DNA of 64,000 nt from Plotosus lineatus (taxonomy: Eukaryota; Chordata; Actinopteri; Siluriformes; Plotosidae). Shown in pieces: positions 34,476 to 47,400 of this stretch. The stretch is taken from contig CM045729.1 in NCBI GenBank assembly GCA_024760905.1, positions 57,895,580 to 57,959,579 of the forward strand, read 5' to 3'. A program made the translations under genes and the position numbers. The notes under the pieces are model-generated. The model had not been told where the DNA came from, made no database searches, and worked only from the letters and a program-made list of their open reading frames with translations. How positions within the stretch are numbered: the stretch's first letter is position 1; the number at the start of each line of letters is the position of its first letter.

Positions 34476-37400
34476 GGTTGGCACAGTGGCCTAGCGAACT
34501 GTTCAGTATACACTTCACCTTTGTCCAGTACTTTGGCTGAGATAGACTCCAGCATCCTTGCGAGCCTAGTTGAAGTAAGCAGTTTGGCAAATGTGTCAGT
34601 GAGTGACGGAGAATGTCGTCTTGATTGTACAGCTTGTAAATAAGGCATGTAGCCTATTTATACACGGCCTCATTTCATATTTTTATTGAGCTACTACTTC
34701 TGGCTCTGCTGCTATGTTTTACTGATACAACGCAGTGCGCTCTTGTGCTGGTAAAACTTCTAGTGAGAATTTCGGTTACCCAGTATAGTGTCAACCAGTG
34801 AAAATATTTTTGATATTTGTTTTAGTTTTCATTTGAACTGTGAGTTTGATGCATTTAGTTCAACAGTGTCAGCCAAAATACAATATGATCTTTACATGAC
34901 GCCACAGCTTGGTTCCTAGTTTCAATCAAAAATTAACAAAATTTGAATGTTGTAATTGCAGCCATATTGGACAGCCGGAATCATTTTTCTCCTTTCTTCT
35001 CCTTTGTGCATTGTATTTATTTAATTTATAGCACAGCACTGTTGGTAAGGAAAAAATAGTCTCACCCTCAAGTTGCTTTCAGAATGACAAGAAAAACCTA
35101 GTGTGCATCCCTTTTGTTCCTCCATTCTTCTGGCATATGTGTACACATGCGAACCCCATGTTCATTCATTCATACATGTTCTGAACCACTTATTCCTAAT
35201 TAGGCCCATGGGGTGGCTGGTGTCCATCTTAGCCGATTCTGGGAAGAGGGCGAGGTACACCCTGGACAGCTTGCCAGGCCATCCCATGGCCAACACTCAC
35301 ACAACGATTCGCACTCACACCTCGGGACGATTTGGACCAGCAATTAACCAACTGTGCATGTTTTTGAATGGTGGGAGAAAACCGGACTACCTGGAGTAAA
35401 CCCACGCAAGCACGGGGATAACATACAAACTCCACACGAAACATCAGAGCTGGGAATCGAATCCCAGACCTTGCTGCTGCCAGAACCCTGTGTTAGTCTT
35501 TGAAATTTTTATTTGCTGTTTTACAATCAGGGTATCGTATTAGGGTTCACAGTAGTTCAAAAATAGAACGATTTTTTTGTGGTTTCTTTTTACCAGTTAA
35601 CACATAAGACTAGAATATTTTGTCTGAAGTTTCGTAGGTCTAATGCTGTCTAAATTACACTAACTGAAAGTATAACAGGTATTCAGTCTCTAGAATAACT
35701 AGAATCTAGCACCACTTGTAAAGAATTCACAACAGGTTTCATGCCACATTAGTTGTAAATATTATTAACTGCAGTAACATCAGCATGAGTGACAATCATT
35801 GTGGTTTTCCGGAGAAGACATGCTTATCAAGCTGATGTGGAACTCTGTACAGAAAGTATTTCACATCCAATCCAAATTATATTTTTCAGCAAGCTATACA
35901 GTACTATGCTGCTTTAGAAAATGCAATTAATATCTAAAAAAAGCACATGTGTTTTCCATATATATCATCTTTCCAGAGAAAACATTTTTGACGGACAAAG
36001 AATCTCGACAAATCCACTTAGATTATAAATAGCTTAGAAGCAGCAAGTGCCTACTTAAAGGGGTCCCTTGTATAATTTAAAAAGACGACTCTGACCATGA
36101 AACAGCCTTTGTATTGTTTAAAAAGAAAAAAAATAATTCTGGAGGATAGTAATACTCACGTCACTTGATTTGATGTCATTGGTTAATGATATGAAATAAA
36201 TAAGCAACTAATTATTTTCCTGTTATTGAAATGTTCTCTAAACCTGGTTTGCAAGTGGTGTATTTTATATGTTGAGACTAAGATTGTGTGTGGGGGCAGT
36301 GGTGGTCTAGTGGTATAGGGCGCTGGATCACTGATCCAAAGGTTGGGGGTTCGAGTCCCACTCTCCACAAGGTGGCCACTGACCCCCCCCCCCCAGTGCG
36401 ACTAACTGGGTTATCAAAGGCGGGCCATGTCTCTCACTGTCTATGGTGAGACGCATGTAAAAGAACCATTGCTGACTTTCGTAAAGAGTAGCTGCAAAGT
36501 CGTCAGCGTGTTTCTGTCCCTTGTTTAAAGGGTTGTGACAGGAAGGGCATCTGACGTAAAAACCTCTGCCAAATCAAACGTGTGAATCAGATGATTTGCT
36601 GTGGCGACTCCCGAGTAAAAGGGAAAAAGCCCGAAAGGAAGACAGACAGTGCACCTCTGCATAACATTGTATCTTTAGTAACATTAAAAACAAAAAAGAA
36701 ATATAGTTCAACTTACAATAAAGAAAAACTTCATTAACATTGTTTTTAATATGTAAAAGAAAAGATTTAAAGTGCACCTGCACCAACATGCAAATGCACC
36801 AACGTGCCGGAAAATCAAAAAAAAAAGAAAATCTTTATTTAAACTCCTCATGCGAAAAACCGCTACACCATAGCGCGACAATGAGAGCGCCATTGCCAAC
36901 TACTGGAGTGGAGGTGCAATTACAGTTAATTCTCATACACTCCTGTATTCCAGAAAAGCATGTTCCCCGGGTCATCACAACACGCCCCCCCGGGCACGCC
37001 GCACTATTTGAGAAGCACTGCACTAGACACTAAAAGTCTGAAAGATTTCTTTTTAATAGATACAAAGATTTATGCTTTGCATATACTGACACTGATTTAG
37101 TAGTAATATTGAATAATGAAGGTTTTGGTACGAGTGTATGGAAGAACTTTTGCATTATTGCATTTTAGCTATATTGCAACAGTGCTGTTTTAAGATTGTG
37201 GTTGATTTGGCCTGAAGATTTGGGGCATGGATGGAAAAAGTGGAGACACACACACACACACAGTGTTGTAGTAGTTATCGGTCTGCCTCACAGCAAAAAG
37301 ATCCTGAGTTAAATTCCCAGCTCGGGCATTTCTGTGTGTAGTTCGCACGTTCTCCCCGTGCTTCCATGGGTTTCCTACCACAGTCCAAAAACATGCACGG

Positions 37401-40400
37401 CAGGCTAATTGGCTGTTCCGAATCTCCCCTAGATGTGAGTGAAAGTATGAATGGTTGTGTGAGTGTTGGCCCTGCGATGGCCTGGTGAGCTGTCCAGGGT
37501 GTACCTCACCCTTGCCCAGAATTGACTGAGATGGGTGCCAGCCTCTTGGTGACCCTAATTAGTATTAAGCAGTTCAGAAAATCAATGAATGGGAAAGTGT
37601 GTGTGTGTGTGTGTTATATTTTTTACAAGGATACTTGAAATCTAAAATGCAAAATAAATTTTGTTCTGTAGTTGTCCATAGAGCAGGCTGCTACTGAGCC
37701 AAAAAAGCCAAAACGCTCAGGGGAGATGTGTGCATTCAACAAGGAGCTAGCTCACCTTGTAGCCATGTGTGACACTAACATGCCGCTCATTGGCCTGCGC
37801 TGTGAGGTACAGTAAAGATTTACTTATGAGTTTTAACATCTTGTTGTTTTGATTTTGGTGTTATAAAATACTAAGTAATGTTCTTGTATTCATAATTTGT
37901 CTGTCCTTTTCCTCAGCTGTCTAATATGGAGATTCCTCATCAAGGGGTCCAGGTTGAAGGAGATGGATGCAGTCATGCTATTCGTCTTCTCAGGTGAGCC
38001 TCTTATTAAAGATTATGCACCATGATGTGTCTTTCACACAGAAGAATATATAGATTTCAACATCCAAGCTCCGCCATGTCAATATATGTTTATATTTGTT
38101 GGTTCTCTGTAGAAATCCTCTGTTGTTTACTTCCTAGGGTGCCACCTGCTAAAGGTGTGAGTGAGGAAACAAGGAAGGCTCTGGAACGTTCTCTGCTGGA
38201 CTGCACCTTCAGATTGCAGGGCAGAAATAACCGCACATGGGTGGCAGAGCTGGTCTTTGCCAACTGCCCCCTCAACAGCACCTCAAGTAAAGAACAGGGT
38301 GAGATTAAATTATTCCTTTGCTGGCTTTTAGTGGAGCAGCTCTCGGCCTGGTTTAATGAGGGTTAATGCATATTAGAAATAAACTTTATTGATCACGTGT
38401 CATTCAAGACAATCTGGGACCAGACATAAGTGGATTGGTTTGTGCTTCAGCAATTATGTGTCTGCTGTGTGTTTCCGCAGCCTCAACGCGACATGTCTAC
38501 CTTACATATGAGAACCCACTGTCAGAGCCGGTGGGAGGACGGAAGGTAGTGGAGATGTTCCTAAATGACTGGAACAGCATCAGCCAGCTCTATGAGTGTG
38601 TGCTGGATTTCTCACGCGCTTTACCCGGTGAGTATAGTCGATCACAGGAATCCATACACACGTTGATTTAAACCCTAGGACAACTCCTGTAGACAGTCCA
38701 TCTAATGCAGTGCTTCTCAATTATTTTCTGTGACGCCCATTTAGGAAGAAACCCCCCCACACACACTCCTCGCAAGTGACTAAAAATAGTATTATTTGTC
38801 TACAAAATGTGAGGCGCTCTACCGAATGGAGGCGCTTGTCGCACGGACTACTTTCGAGAAAATGGCCAAAAAAGTAAAAATGGTCATTTTTTTTTATCGA
38901 AATTCGAATTTTTGCATATGGTGCGATAGATGCACAAATGAGCAGTCACCCACTGCTTACAGTCTGTCTGTGTGTGTGTGTGTGTGTGTGTATGATACCT
39001 CAGGTCTGCTGGAACTGCTGGAATATTAAGAAAAAGACATGATTCCATTGCAATTCAGTCAAAGAAAATCCCATATGCTCAGTATTATGTACTTTCGAAA
39101 CTTAATGAGTATTGTATGAGTATTGGTATTTTTCTCTGCATGCAAAAGTCGATTATGGAATTTTTTTGATTATTTGATTTATGTGTAATCTTGTCTGGAC
39201 TGGACATGCTGGATCGTGGGTTTAGTTTTGTACGAAAATTGGTCAAGACCTGAAAAACACTTAAATGTTTAATTCCTTTTACATACAAACAAACTGATGA
39301 TGATGCCAGCTGTGTTGAAGATTTTGATTTTGATGATAAAGAAGAGGCATCTATTAATAAAAGTGTGATGACTGGTGTTTGTGAAGATGTGATTTTATCT
39401 GCTGAGCAGGATATAGATTTATAGATAGGGTGAAGTTGATGAAGCTTACTTGTATAAAGAGATCAGAGAGAGTTGTTATATGGTTATCTTATATATAGTT
39501 AATTTCAGTGTGATTGTTTGAGCCCGACAGTGTTTTTTTTTTTCCCCAATCAGTATCATTTGAAGGCATTTGAACCTTTATATAATGGTCAAAAAGATAC
39601 ATACTGATCTTATTGGAATAAACAGAAATAAAAAAAAAGTTGGTTTTTGTTAATTTTTGGGGGTTACCACGGTGACTGATGGGTTTAAAAAGGGCGTGTC
39701 AGATTAAAATGAGGATGATTTCTCTTATCTCTTCCTAAAACTCTTCCAAGACAAGTTTTCTAAAAGTTTATACTGTATGGCTGAAGTGCATAAAAATGTT
39801 TGGTTGCCAAGGACTAATGATTTTGGAAGCAGTGCAATCTTTATGCTCATTTTTCTCTAAAACATCTTTTGAAATTTTTAGTTGAATGCTGACACAAGAA
39901 ATGGCATAGCTCGGTCGGTTTTCAAGGTATTGACAAACATTTTGCAGCTTTGGGCCTCCTCTATCTGACTGTGTAAAAAGCTCATTTTTCATTTTTGGAC
40001 CCAAGAGCCCAAGTTGGAGTGGCTCACAAATTATTAGTACACCTCTCCATAACATTGTATCTTTATTAACATTAAAAACAAAAAAGACAGAAATACAGTT
40101 CAACTTACAATAAAGAAAAACTTCATTGCTATTTTTAATCTGTAACAGAAAAATATTTAAAGTGCACCAATGTGCCTGAAATAAAAAAAAAATACATCCT
40201 TATTTCAACTTATTTATGTCTTAATATCTTCGTCTCTCTCCACCTTTCTCTTCTTTCCTGGTTAGAAATTTTTCCGTATTGTTTCTTGAGGGGTTGTTTA
40301 CTGCACTTCATATTGTTTGCTTGTTGTTTACTGCACTTCATATCGTTTGCTTGTGCGAAAAACCGCTACACCATAGCGCGACAATGAGAACGCCACTGCC

Positions 40401-43400
40401 AACTACTAGAGTGGAGATGCAATTACACCTAATTCTTGTACACTATTCCAGAAAAGCATGTTCCTCAGGTTCATACCCCCCCCCCCCCCGGGCATCATAC
40501 CGCGCCCGCCAAGGGGGGGTGTGCCCCACTATTTGAGAAGCACTGATCTAATGCATAATTCTGGAAGGTAGGAGGAAAGACCACGGTAAAAACATGTAGT
40601 ACTTGACTGAACTGGGCACACTGCTGTGCTGCTCTCAGTATTCAAGAGAATGAAATTAATGTCTAATTTTATTTCCCTTTGCAGAAATGCCCTCCTACTT
40701 GAACCTCTTCTCTGAAATAAGGTTGTATAACTATCGGAAATTAGTCCTGTGCTATGGCAACACAAAAGGCAGCTCAGTAAGTATGTTTGTAGATTAGACC
40801 TTTTATTAGTTCATGACTAATGGATTTAGTATGGTCACTGATTATTGTGCATAATAGAGCTAACTGTAATGTTCTACGTGATGCAACCCTTGAAGGTCAC
40901 GATCCAGTGGAACTCTGTGATCCATCGCTTTCACCTAGCTCTGGGCACAGTCGGGCCAAACTCAGGCTGCAGCAACTGCCACAACATCATACTCCACCAG
41001 CTCCAGGAGATGTTCAACAAGACCCCCAGTGTTGTGCAGCTACTACAGGTCTATTTCAGTTGGTTTCTATGGAGATGTTTTAAAACGGTCATGCCTATTC
41101 CTTGAGATACAATTCCTTGTAGAGCTTTAATAAACATTTCTCTAATATTCAAAATGCCAATATAAACGTAAATTAGCCAGAGTAGCTGTTCATCGAGGCT
41201 TGACATTTAACATTTACATCTCAGGGTTGGCTCAGACTACTGTGCTTTGTTTGACTGAGTGCAGTAAGGAGTATAGATGGAACAAATCAGCTTACTCTAT
41301 GTACTGTACAAGTCTTCCTGGCAATGTTTAGCTAAATTGATTACAGCCGTCGTGCTCTATCACTGCCTATATTCAAGTCAGTTTCTTATACCATAATAGA
41401 AATATAAAGTGATATTAAATCATGTACGTATATATCTTTTTTTTTTTTTTCCCTTTTTAGGTACTATCAGACACACAGGCCCCTTTGAATGCTATCAACA
41501 AACTGCCAACTGTGCCCATGCTGGGACTGACCCAGAGGACCAACACTGCCTTCCAGTGCTTCTCTATCCTACCACAGTCCCCAACCCACATCCGTTTGGC
41601 CTTTCGCAACATGTATTGCATTGACATCTACTGCCGCAGTCGAGGCGTGGTAGCCATCCGTGATGGTGCCTACAGCCTCTTTGATAACACCAAGATTGTA
41701 GAAGGCTTCTATCCTGCTCCTGGGCTGAAGGTATTAAGGCCTTTCTTTTGATATTAGCTTGGTACCCTCACTTGACATTTCTCATCAGTTTACAGACCTC
41801 ATAAAAAGTCAAGATAATGATATAGTGCAGAATTTGAATGCACTTTGTTTTGGCTTATGTAGTTCTGTAGGATAGCCACAGTGATGAGCAAAATAAAACC
41901 TCCCATTTTCCTTCTAATTAATTCTCAACATCTTTTTTTTTCCACTGCAGACATTCTTAAACATGTTTGTGGACAGCAACCAGGATGCACGGCGTTCTGT
42001 CAACGAGGATGACAATCCTCCTTCTCCAGTGGGAGTGGACGTCATGGACACACTCATGCCCCACATGCAACCACAACAGCCAATCAGAAGCCAAGGCGTC
42101 TATCCACCCCTCACATCTCCAAGTAACCCCTACCATGGCAGTGTGGTCCCATCACCTTCCATGATGCCAACACATTCACCAGGTTAGCTGAGTGTTTGGT
42201 GCAGTGTGTATCTCCGCCACTTTGTTCATGCCATACTCGCTTGGCGTTTCATTGTGACGATGAGGATATAGGAAGGAGCTAGTTGTATGGTTGTTTTGCC
42301 ACATACTGCAAGTGCCATGCACCCAGCTAGCCTGTCAATATGCAGACATGCATGGCAGGTATTTTTTGGGCTCTGTATATTCACATCATTGACCATGCAC
42401 ATGAAATTCTGGGTCATAGCATGCTAAGTGTCCTGTGCCTGTCCATTCATTTCAGTAATAGGGCTGTAGCCGCTGTCCTGCTTCAGTTTTAGTGTGTCTC
42501 TATGTATGAGTATGTGTGTGTGTGTGTGTGTCAGAGTGAGTCAGTGGGAAAGACAGACTTCTCATCAGTTGACTGTGTGCAGGGAACATCCATGCAGCCA
42601 ATTCCCCTAGTGGAGCTCTGCGGGCGCCCTCGCCCTTCGGGCCCACTCCATCTCCCTCCTCTTTGGGCATTTCTATGGGCCAGACCTCCAACTTTGCCAG
42701 CCCACATGGTAAGTGTATGAGGGGGCAGCGTCCGGAGCTTGGTAGTGGCTTCAACTGGTCTTAGCTTTTCCCTCCACTGAGAAGCAGCCCTCTGCAGGCT
42801 CGGTGAGATAGCTGTGTAGGCTCTGGTGGGGTTCTCACAGGGCTGACTATGTCAGAAAGGTTGGTGCAGGGACTAATTCCATATGAGCTTTAACAAGTGG
42901 GGCTGAATGGACAATGACTTGGTGGTGGTTTGGCTGTGGACACTATTTTATGTGGTTTCGTTAAATGAATGTGTACCGATTGACTATGCGTGCATGCGTT
43001 TTATGTTACCAGGGCTTACTAGTAATACATTTTATGATTGACTAATTCACTTTCCAATACTTTAATGAGTTAAAAATAATTTTTGTGTTTGAGGACAAGT
43101 CAAATGAAAACCTTGTAAGTGCAACATGTGTAGAAGTCCCCCTAGGGCTGGAACACCTGGATTGAATTATATGACGATTATGTAAACAAATCTTCACATT
43201 GTTGAAATAAATGCAGTGAAAAGAAAAAGCAAAATCTAAATCAAGGTTTTCATCAAATTTGCTCTCAGAGAACACCTTTTCTTTCAAAATCAATGTGATG
43301 ATTTTCTTCAGACTATTTCATCACAGAGATCACAAGTTCGAATCCGGGTTAATGCCACAGCCATCCGTGGCTGGGAGTCCATGGGAGCTAATTGGCTCAG

Positions 43401-44460
43401 CTTTCACGGGGGGTGGAGGGATGGCATACGCTCACTTTGCTGTCACTTACAGTGATTGCCAGCTAATCATGGGTGTCTGTAAGCGGATAGTGCTTTCCCT
43501 CCAGGGGTGTCGAATCAACCCCAAAAATACGCGTGCACCGCAGAGCATAAAAGCGGTGGGTGGCTAACATTGCAAGTCATGGAGGGTGTGTGTGAATGCT
43601 TTCGCCCCTCCATGATCGGTGATGTCATGTGAGAAGGAAGGCAATATGGTTGGGAATTGGATATGACTGAATTATGGAGAAAATGGGGATGGGGAGACTA
43701 CTCGGTCACTGAATTTTAATGTTTAAAACTATGGACGTCAGGATTTCTCAGTGGTTGGTACTCTCTCCTCACTGCAAGAAGGTTCTGTGCTTAAACCTCA
43801 TAACCAACTAAAGCCTGACTGTGTGGAATTTGCATGTTCTCCCTCGCATTTGTCGATGTTCTCTGGGTGCTCTGGTTTTCTCCCATATCCAAAGACATGG
43901 ACATTAGATCAACTGGTAAATTCACCATAGTTGTGAATGGTCGCTTCTGTGTTAGTTCTGCAATAGAGTGGTAAACTGAGCCGGGTGTCTCTAGAATTAA
44001 CTGGGATTGGCTCCAGCTTCCCAGTGACCCTGGAAGATAAGTGAAGGATGGATGGAAACATGTAGTACAGTGGTACCTCACTTTACGAAAGTCTCACCAA
44101 ACGAAAAATGCAGGTTACGAAATGTATTTTCCTAAACTTTTTGTCTCTGTACACGAAACAAGTTCACGTTACGAAAGCACCATCTTAAAAATTAAAACGC
44201 GCCATTCAAACATCCTGCCCATTGGCTAACAACTGAGCTGTCGTTCATGTCGCCTTCACTCGAGTGCCATCTTGGACAGGGATCCCATTGGCTAGGAGGG
44301 ATGACGCAGCTACCTCCCATTGACTATTATGGAGCTGAATCTACCGTGATGCTTTTCGTGTAAAGGACAGAGTTACTGTTTATGCTTTATTTCTTGACTC
44401 AGGCTTTTAACCTTCCATAAACATTTGTAAGATTATAAACACTACTAAGAAGACATGGTC

Positions 44461-44495
<35 letters not shown>

Positions 44496-47400
44496 ACTCG
44501 CATGTGATTTCCAGTGCGAGTGAGAAGAAGAAACGGGCTCGAGTGATATCACAAAGGAATATGGCCAAACCCGTCTACCATTGGTACGATATTGAAGCAG
44601 AAGGAGGTCTTAAAAGGTATGCTTTTATAATTTTTAAAGGGTTTATGGGGTAGTATTGGAAGCCTTGGAACGACTCACGCGTTTAACATGTAAAATGCGG
44701 TTCAATTTACGAAAAATGCAGGTTATGGAAAAGGCTCTGGAACAGATGAATTTTGTAAAGTGAGGTACCACTGTACATCTAAAATTTGAAATATAATGCT
44801 ACCTAATCATTCAGCAATTACCATACAATTTAAAGATAATCTCTGACACTCTCTCTCCTGGATCAGTATAATATATTTGATTTCAAATAACCTGAATACA
44901 AAGTAGCTAGCTCTTTCTTTTTTTTAATCAAAATGATGCCTTTATTTTTATTGATGATTTTATTCGATTTAGTTCTTAAGTGACAAGATAAATATTAGGT
45001 ATGTTCAGGCTGTACTTTGATTGCCCTGCAGGACCTTTGGACCCAAGTTCCCCGTACCCCATGGTGTCTCCCAGTCAAAGGACCGGCACATGGCCTGGCT
45101 CCCCACAAGTCTCGGGCCCCTCCCCACGCATGCATGGCATGTCACCTGGTAATCCCTCTCTCCACTCTCCCATTCCAGATGCCTCACACTCTCCTCGTGC
45201 TGGGACCAGTGAGTAAAAGCACAAAATCCAGCTGAGCAAGTTACAAACCTATTACATTTACTCCAATTTGCTCACTTTGGTATAGAATGGAATTATTTAC
45301 AGTGACACTGGCACACACTTTTTATAGGATGGCAGAACTTGGTACCACTCGTTTTATGTCTGTGTAGGTTCCCAAGTGATGCCAACCAGTATGCCTCCAC
45401 CTCGTAAGCTACCTCAGCGCTCGTGGGCAGCCTCCATCCCTACCATCCTCACACACAATGCCTTGCATGTACTACTGTTGCCCTCTCCCACCATGTGCCT
45501 GGTGCCAGGGCTGGCTGGTAGTTACTTGTGTTCACCCCTTGAGCGCTTCCTGGGCTCAGTCATCATGAGGAGGCATCTGCAGAGAATCATCCAGCTAGAA
45601 CAAAATGTGAGTTCTGCTTCACCTCTGGGTTCTTTGATAATGGAATAGGTTTACAACCGTGTTATTAAATGGCTTCTTTAGTGATAGAGTTGTCCTCCCT
45701 CCAGGTCCTGGGCCTGTCAATTTGATATGGAAAATAGGGAGCTCAAAATATTGAATACAATAGCTTTCTCTCAACTCAAGTGCTTCAGATGTTTAACGTT
45801 TTGTAGCTTTTGTAGCCAGAGATGGTGATGATCTGATAATGATAATTATGATGATCATATTTTCCAATACTTTGAGACAGTTTGTGTCTGAGAATAAAGT
45901 TCCTGCATGTTTCTATATCTGTACATAGTTGTTCGCTAACCACTATCTGCCCTGCTTTTACTAGCTCACTATTGTGAATTCCAATGAGCCAGGAGTCATC
46001 ATGTTTAAGACGGATGTGCTGAAATGTCGGGTGGCACTGAACCCAAAGAGCTACCAGACCCTGCAGCTGAAAGTCACACCGGAGAACACTGGCCCCTGGT
46101 CACAAGATGAACTGCAAGTTTTGGAGAAGTTCTTTGAGACCCGGGTAGGAGAAGAATTCTCTCCAGTCTTATTTCCAGAGGATGTCATCTGTAGATTAAA
46201 CAGTCACTGTGACTATTTTAGTGCAAATGACTGTAGAAGTGTAATTAATGGACTGTGTCTGGAACTATTTCCTGTTCAGACCAATTCAGAGGACAAAATT
46301 AAAATGGTCTGTTCTGTGATTAGCTTCCCAAATTAACCAGAACTGTTCTTGTCATGGTTTTTTTTTCTCTTACAGCTCGACTTTAGTACAGTTTACTAAT
46401 TCCCATATTCAGCATCCACCCAACATATTAACCACAGAATACCCCCCATTTTCTACCTAATTTAGTGGTATTAGATCCCACACGTCAAGTATCGCTTCCC
46501 CAATCACACAACCACCACCAACCAAGGAGGGGAGAAAGCATGCACACTCCCCCTCCATGACTAGCCACCCCCCCTTTTTTTGAACTGTGGCACATGCGTA
46601 TTTGGGGACGGTGTAACATGTTCTGAGGGAAAGCACTATCCACCCCCTCGTATGAACAAGCACACAGATGCCCATGATTGGCTGGCGATCACTGTGAGTG
46701 ACAGGAAAGTGAGCGTATGCCATCATTTCCCCCTCTCCCTCCTGTGAGAGTTCGGCCAATTCTCTCCTATGGACTTCCGGTTATGAATGGCTATGGCATT
46801 AAACCGGATTCAAACTTGCGATTTCTGGGTTAATAGCCACATACCTTGTTGATTCGCCACTCGGGAGCCCCAACCATAGAATTTAATGGATTGACATTTC
46901 CTTTTGCTCTTCTGAGACTCTGGTCCTCCTTGACCATTACTGTCCCCAATTCTTTAAAAGTCAGATATTTTATCCAATTTTGGTCCATTTTTTTTTCTTT
47001 TCAACGATCAATGGAGTGCCAAAATACTGATTTCTAAACCAAACCTAGGTCTCCAGGAAGCTGCTTCCACACCTTCGACTGAAAATCTGATTTTGAGTGT
47101 GTGCACTGGATGGCCCATTTGGTTTTTTTTTTTGTTGTTTTTTTTCCTCCCTTTTGTGGTCTATGCATTCTGTACTCTGACTGGTTGCTTGAAAGCTCCA
47201 CTTCAGTGCACTGGGTGGCAGACCAGGCTTACGTAATACTGCCCCCTGTGCTTGGGGAAGGGGTAGTGGAATAAAGCACTCCACTAGTTGTCCCCCCCCC
47301 CCCCCCCCCAAAAAAAAAAAAAAAAAGGTGAAAACCTTGCATTTATACTTAACTCTAACAACATTTATGGTTCAAATAAGTGTAAAAAGCATAGTCTTTT

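Noticed and set aside
36300..36360. tRNA gene
   Set aside because: A- and B-box-like words are present, but no cloverleaf with paired acceptor stem could be drawn and the sequence continues into a dispersed SINE body found in many copies. The same holds for the heads at 28697, 30432, 46444, 48415, 61687 and 63010.
39768..40103. Minus-strand frame of 111 codons
   Set aside because: It lies inside the hAT-borne interior repeat, has no recognisable domain and looks like repeat DNA that happens to be open.
46145..46336. Open frame continuing after exon 26
   Set aside because: It departs from MED14 homology right after ETR, at the donor GTAGGA. Exon 27 at 47440 restores VAGPPF.
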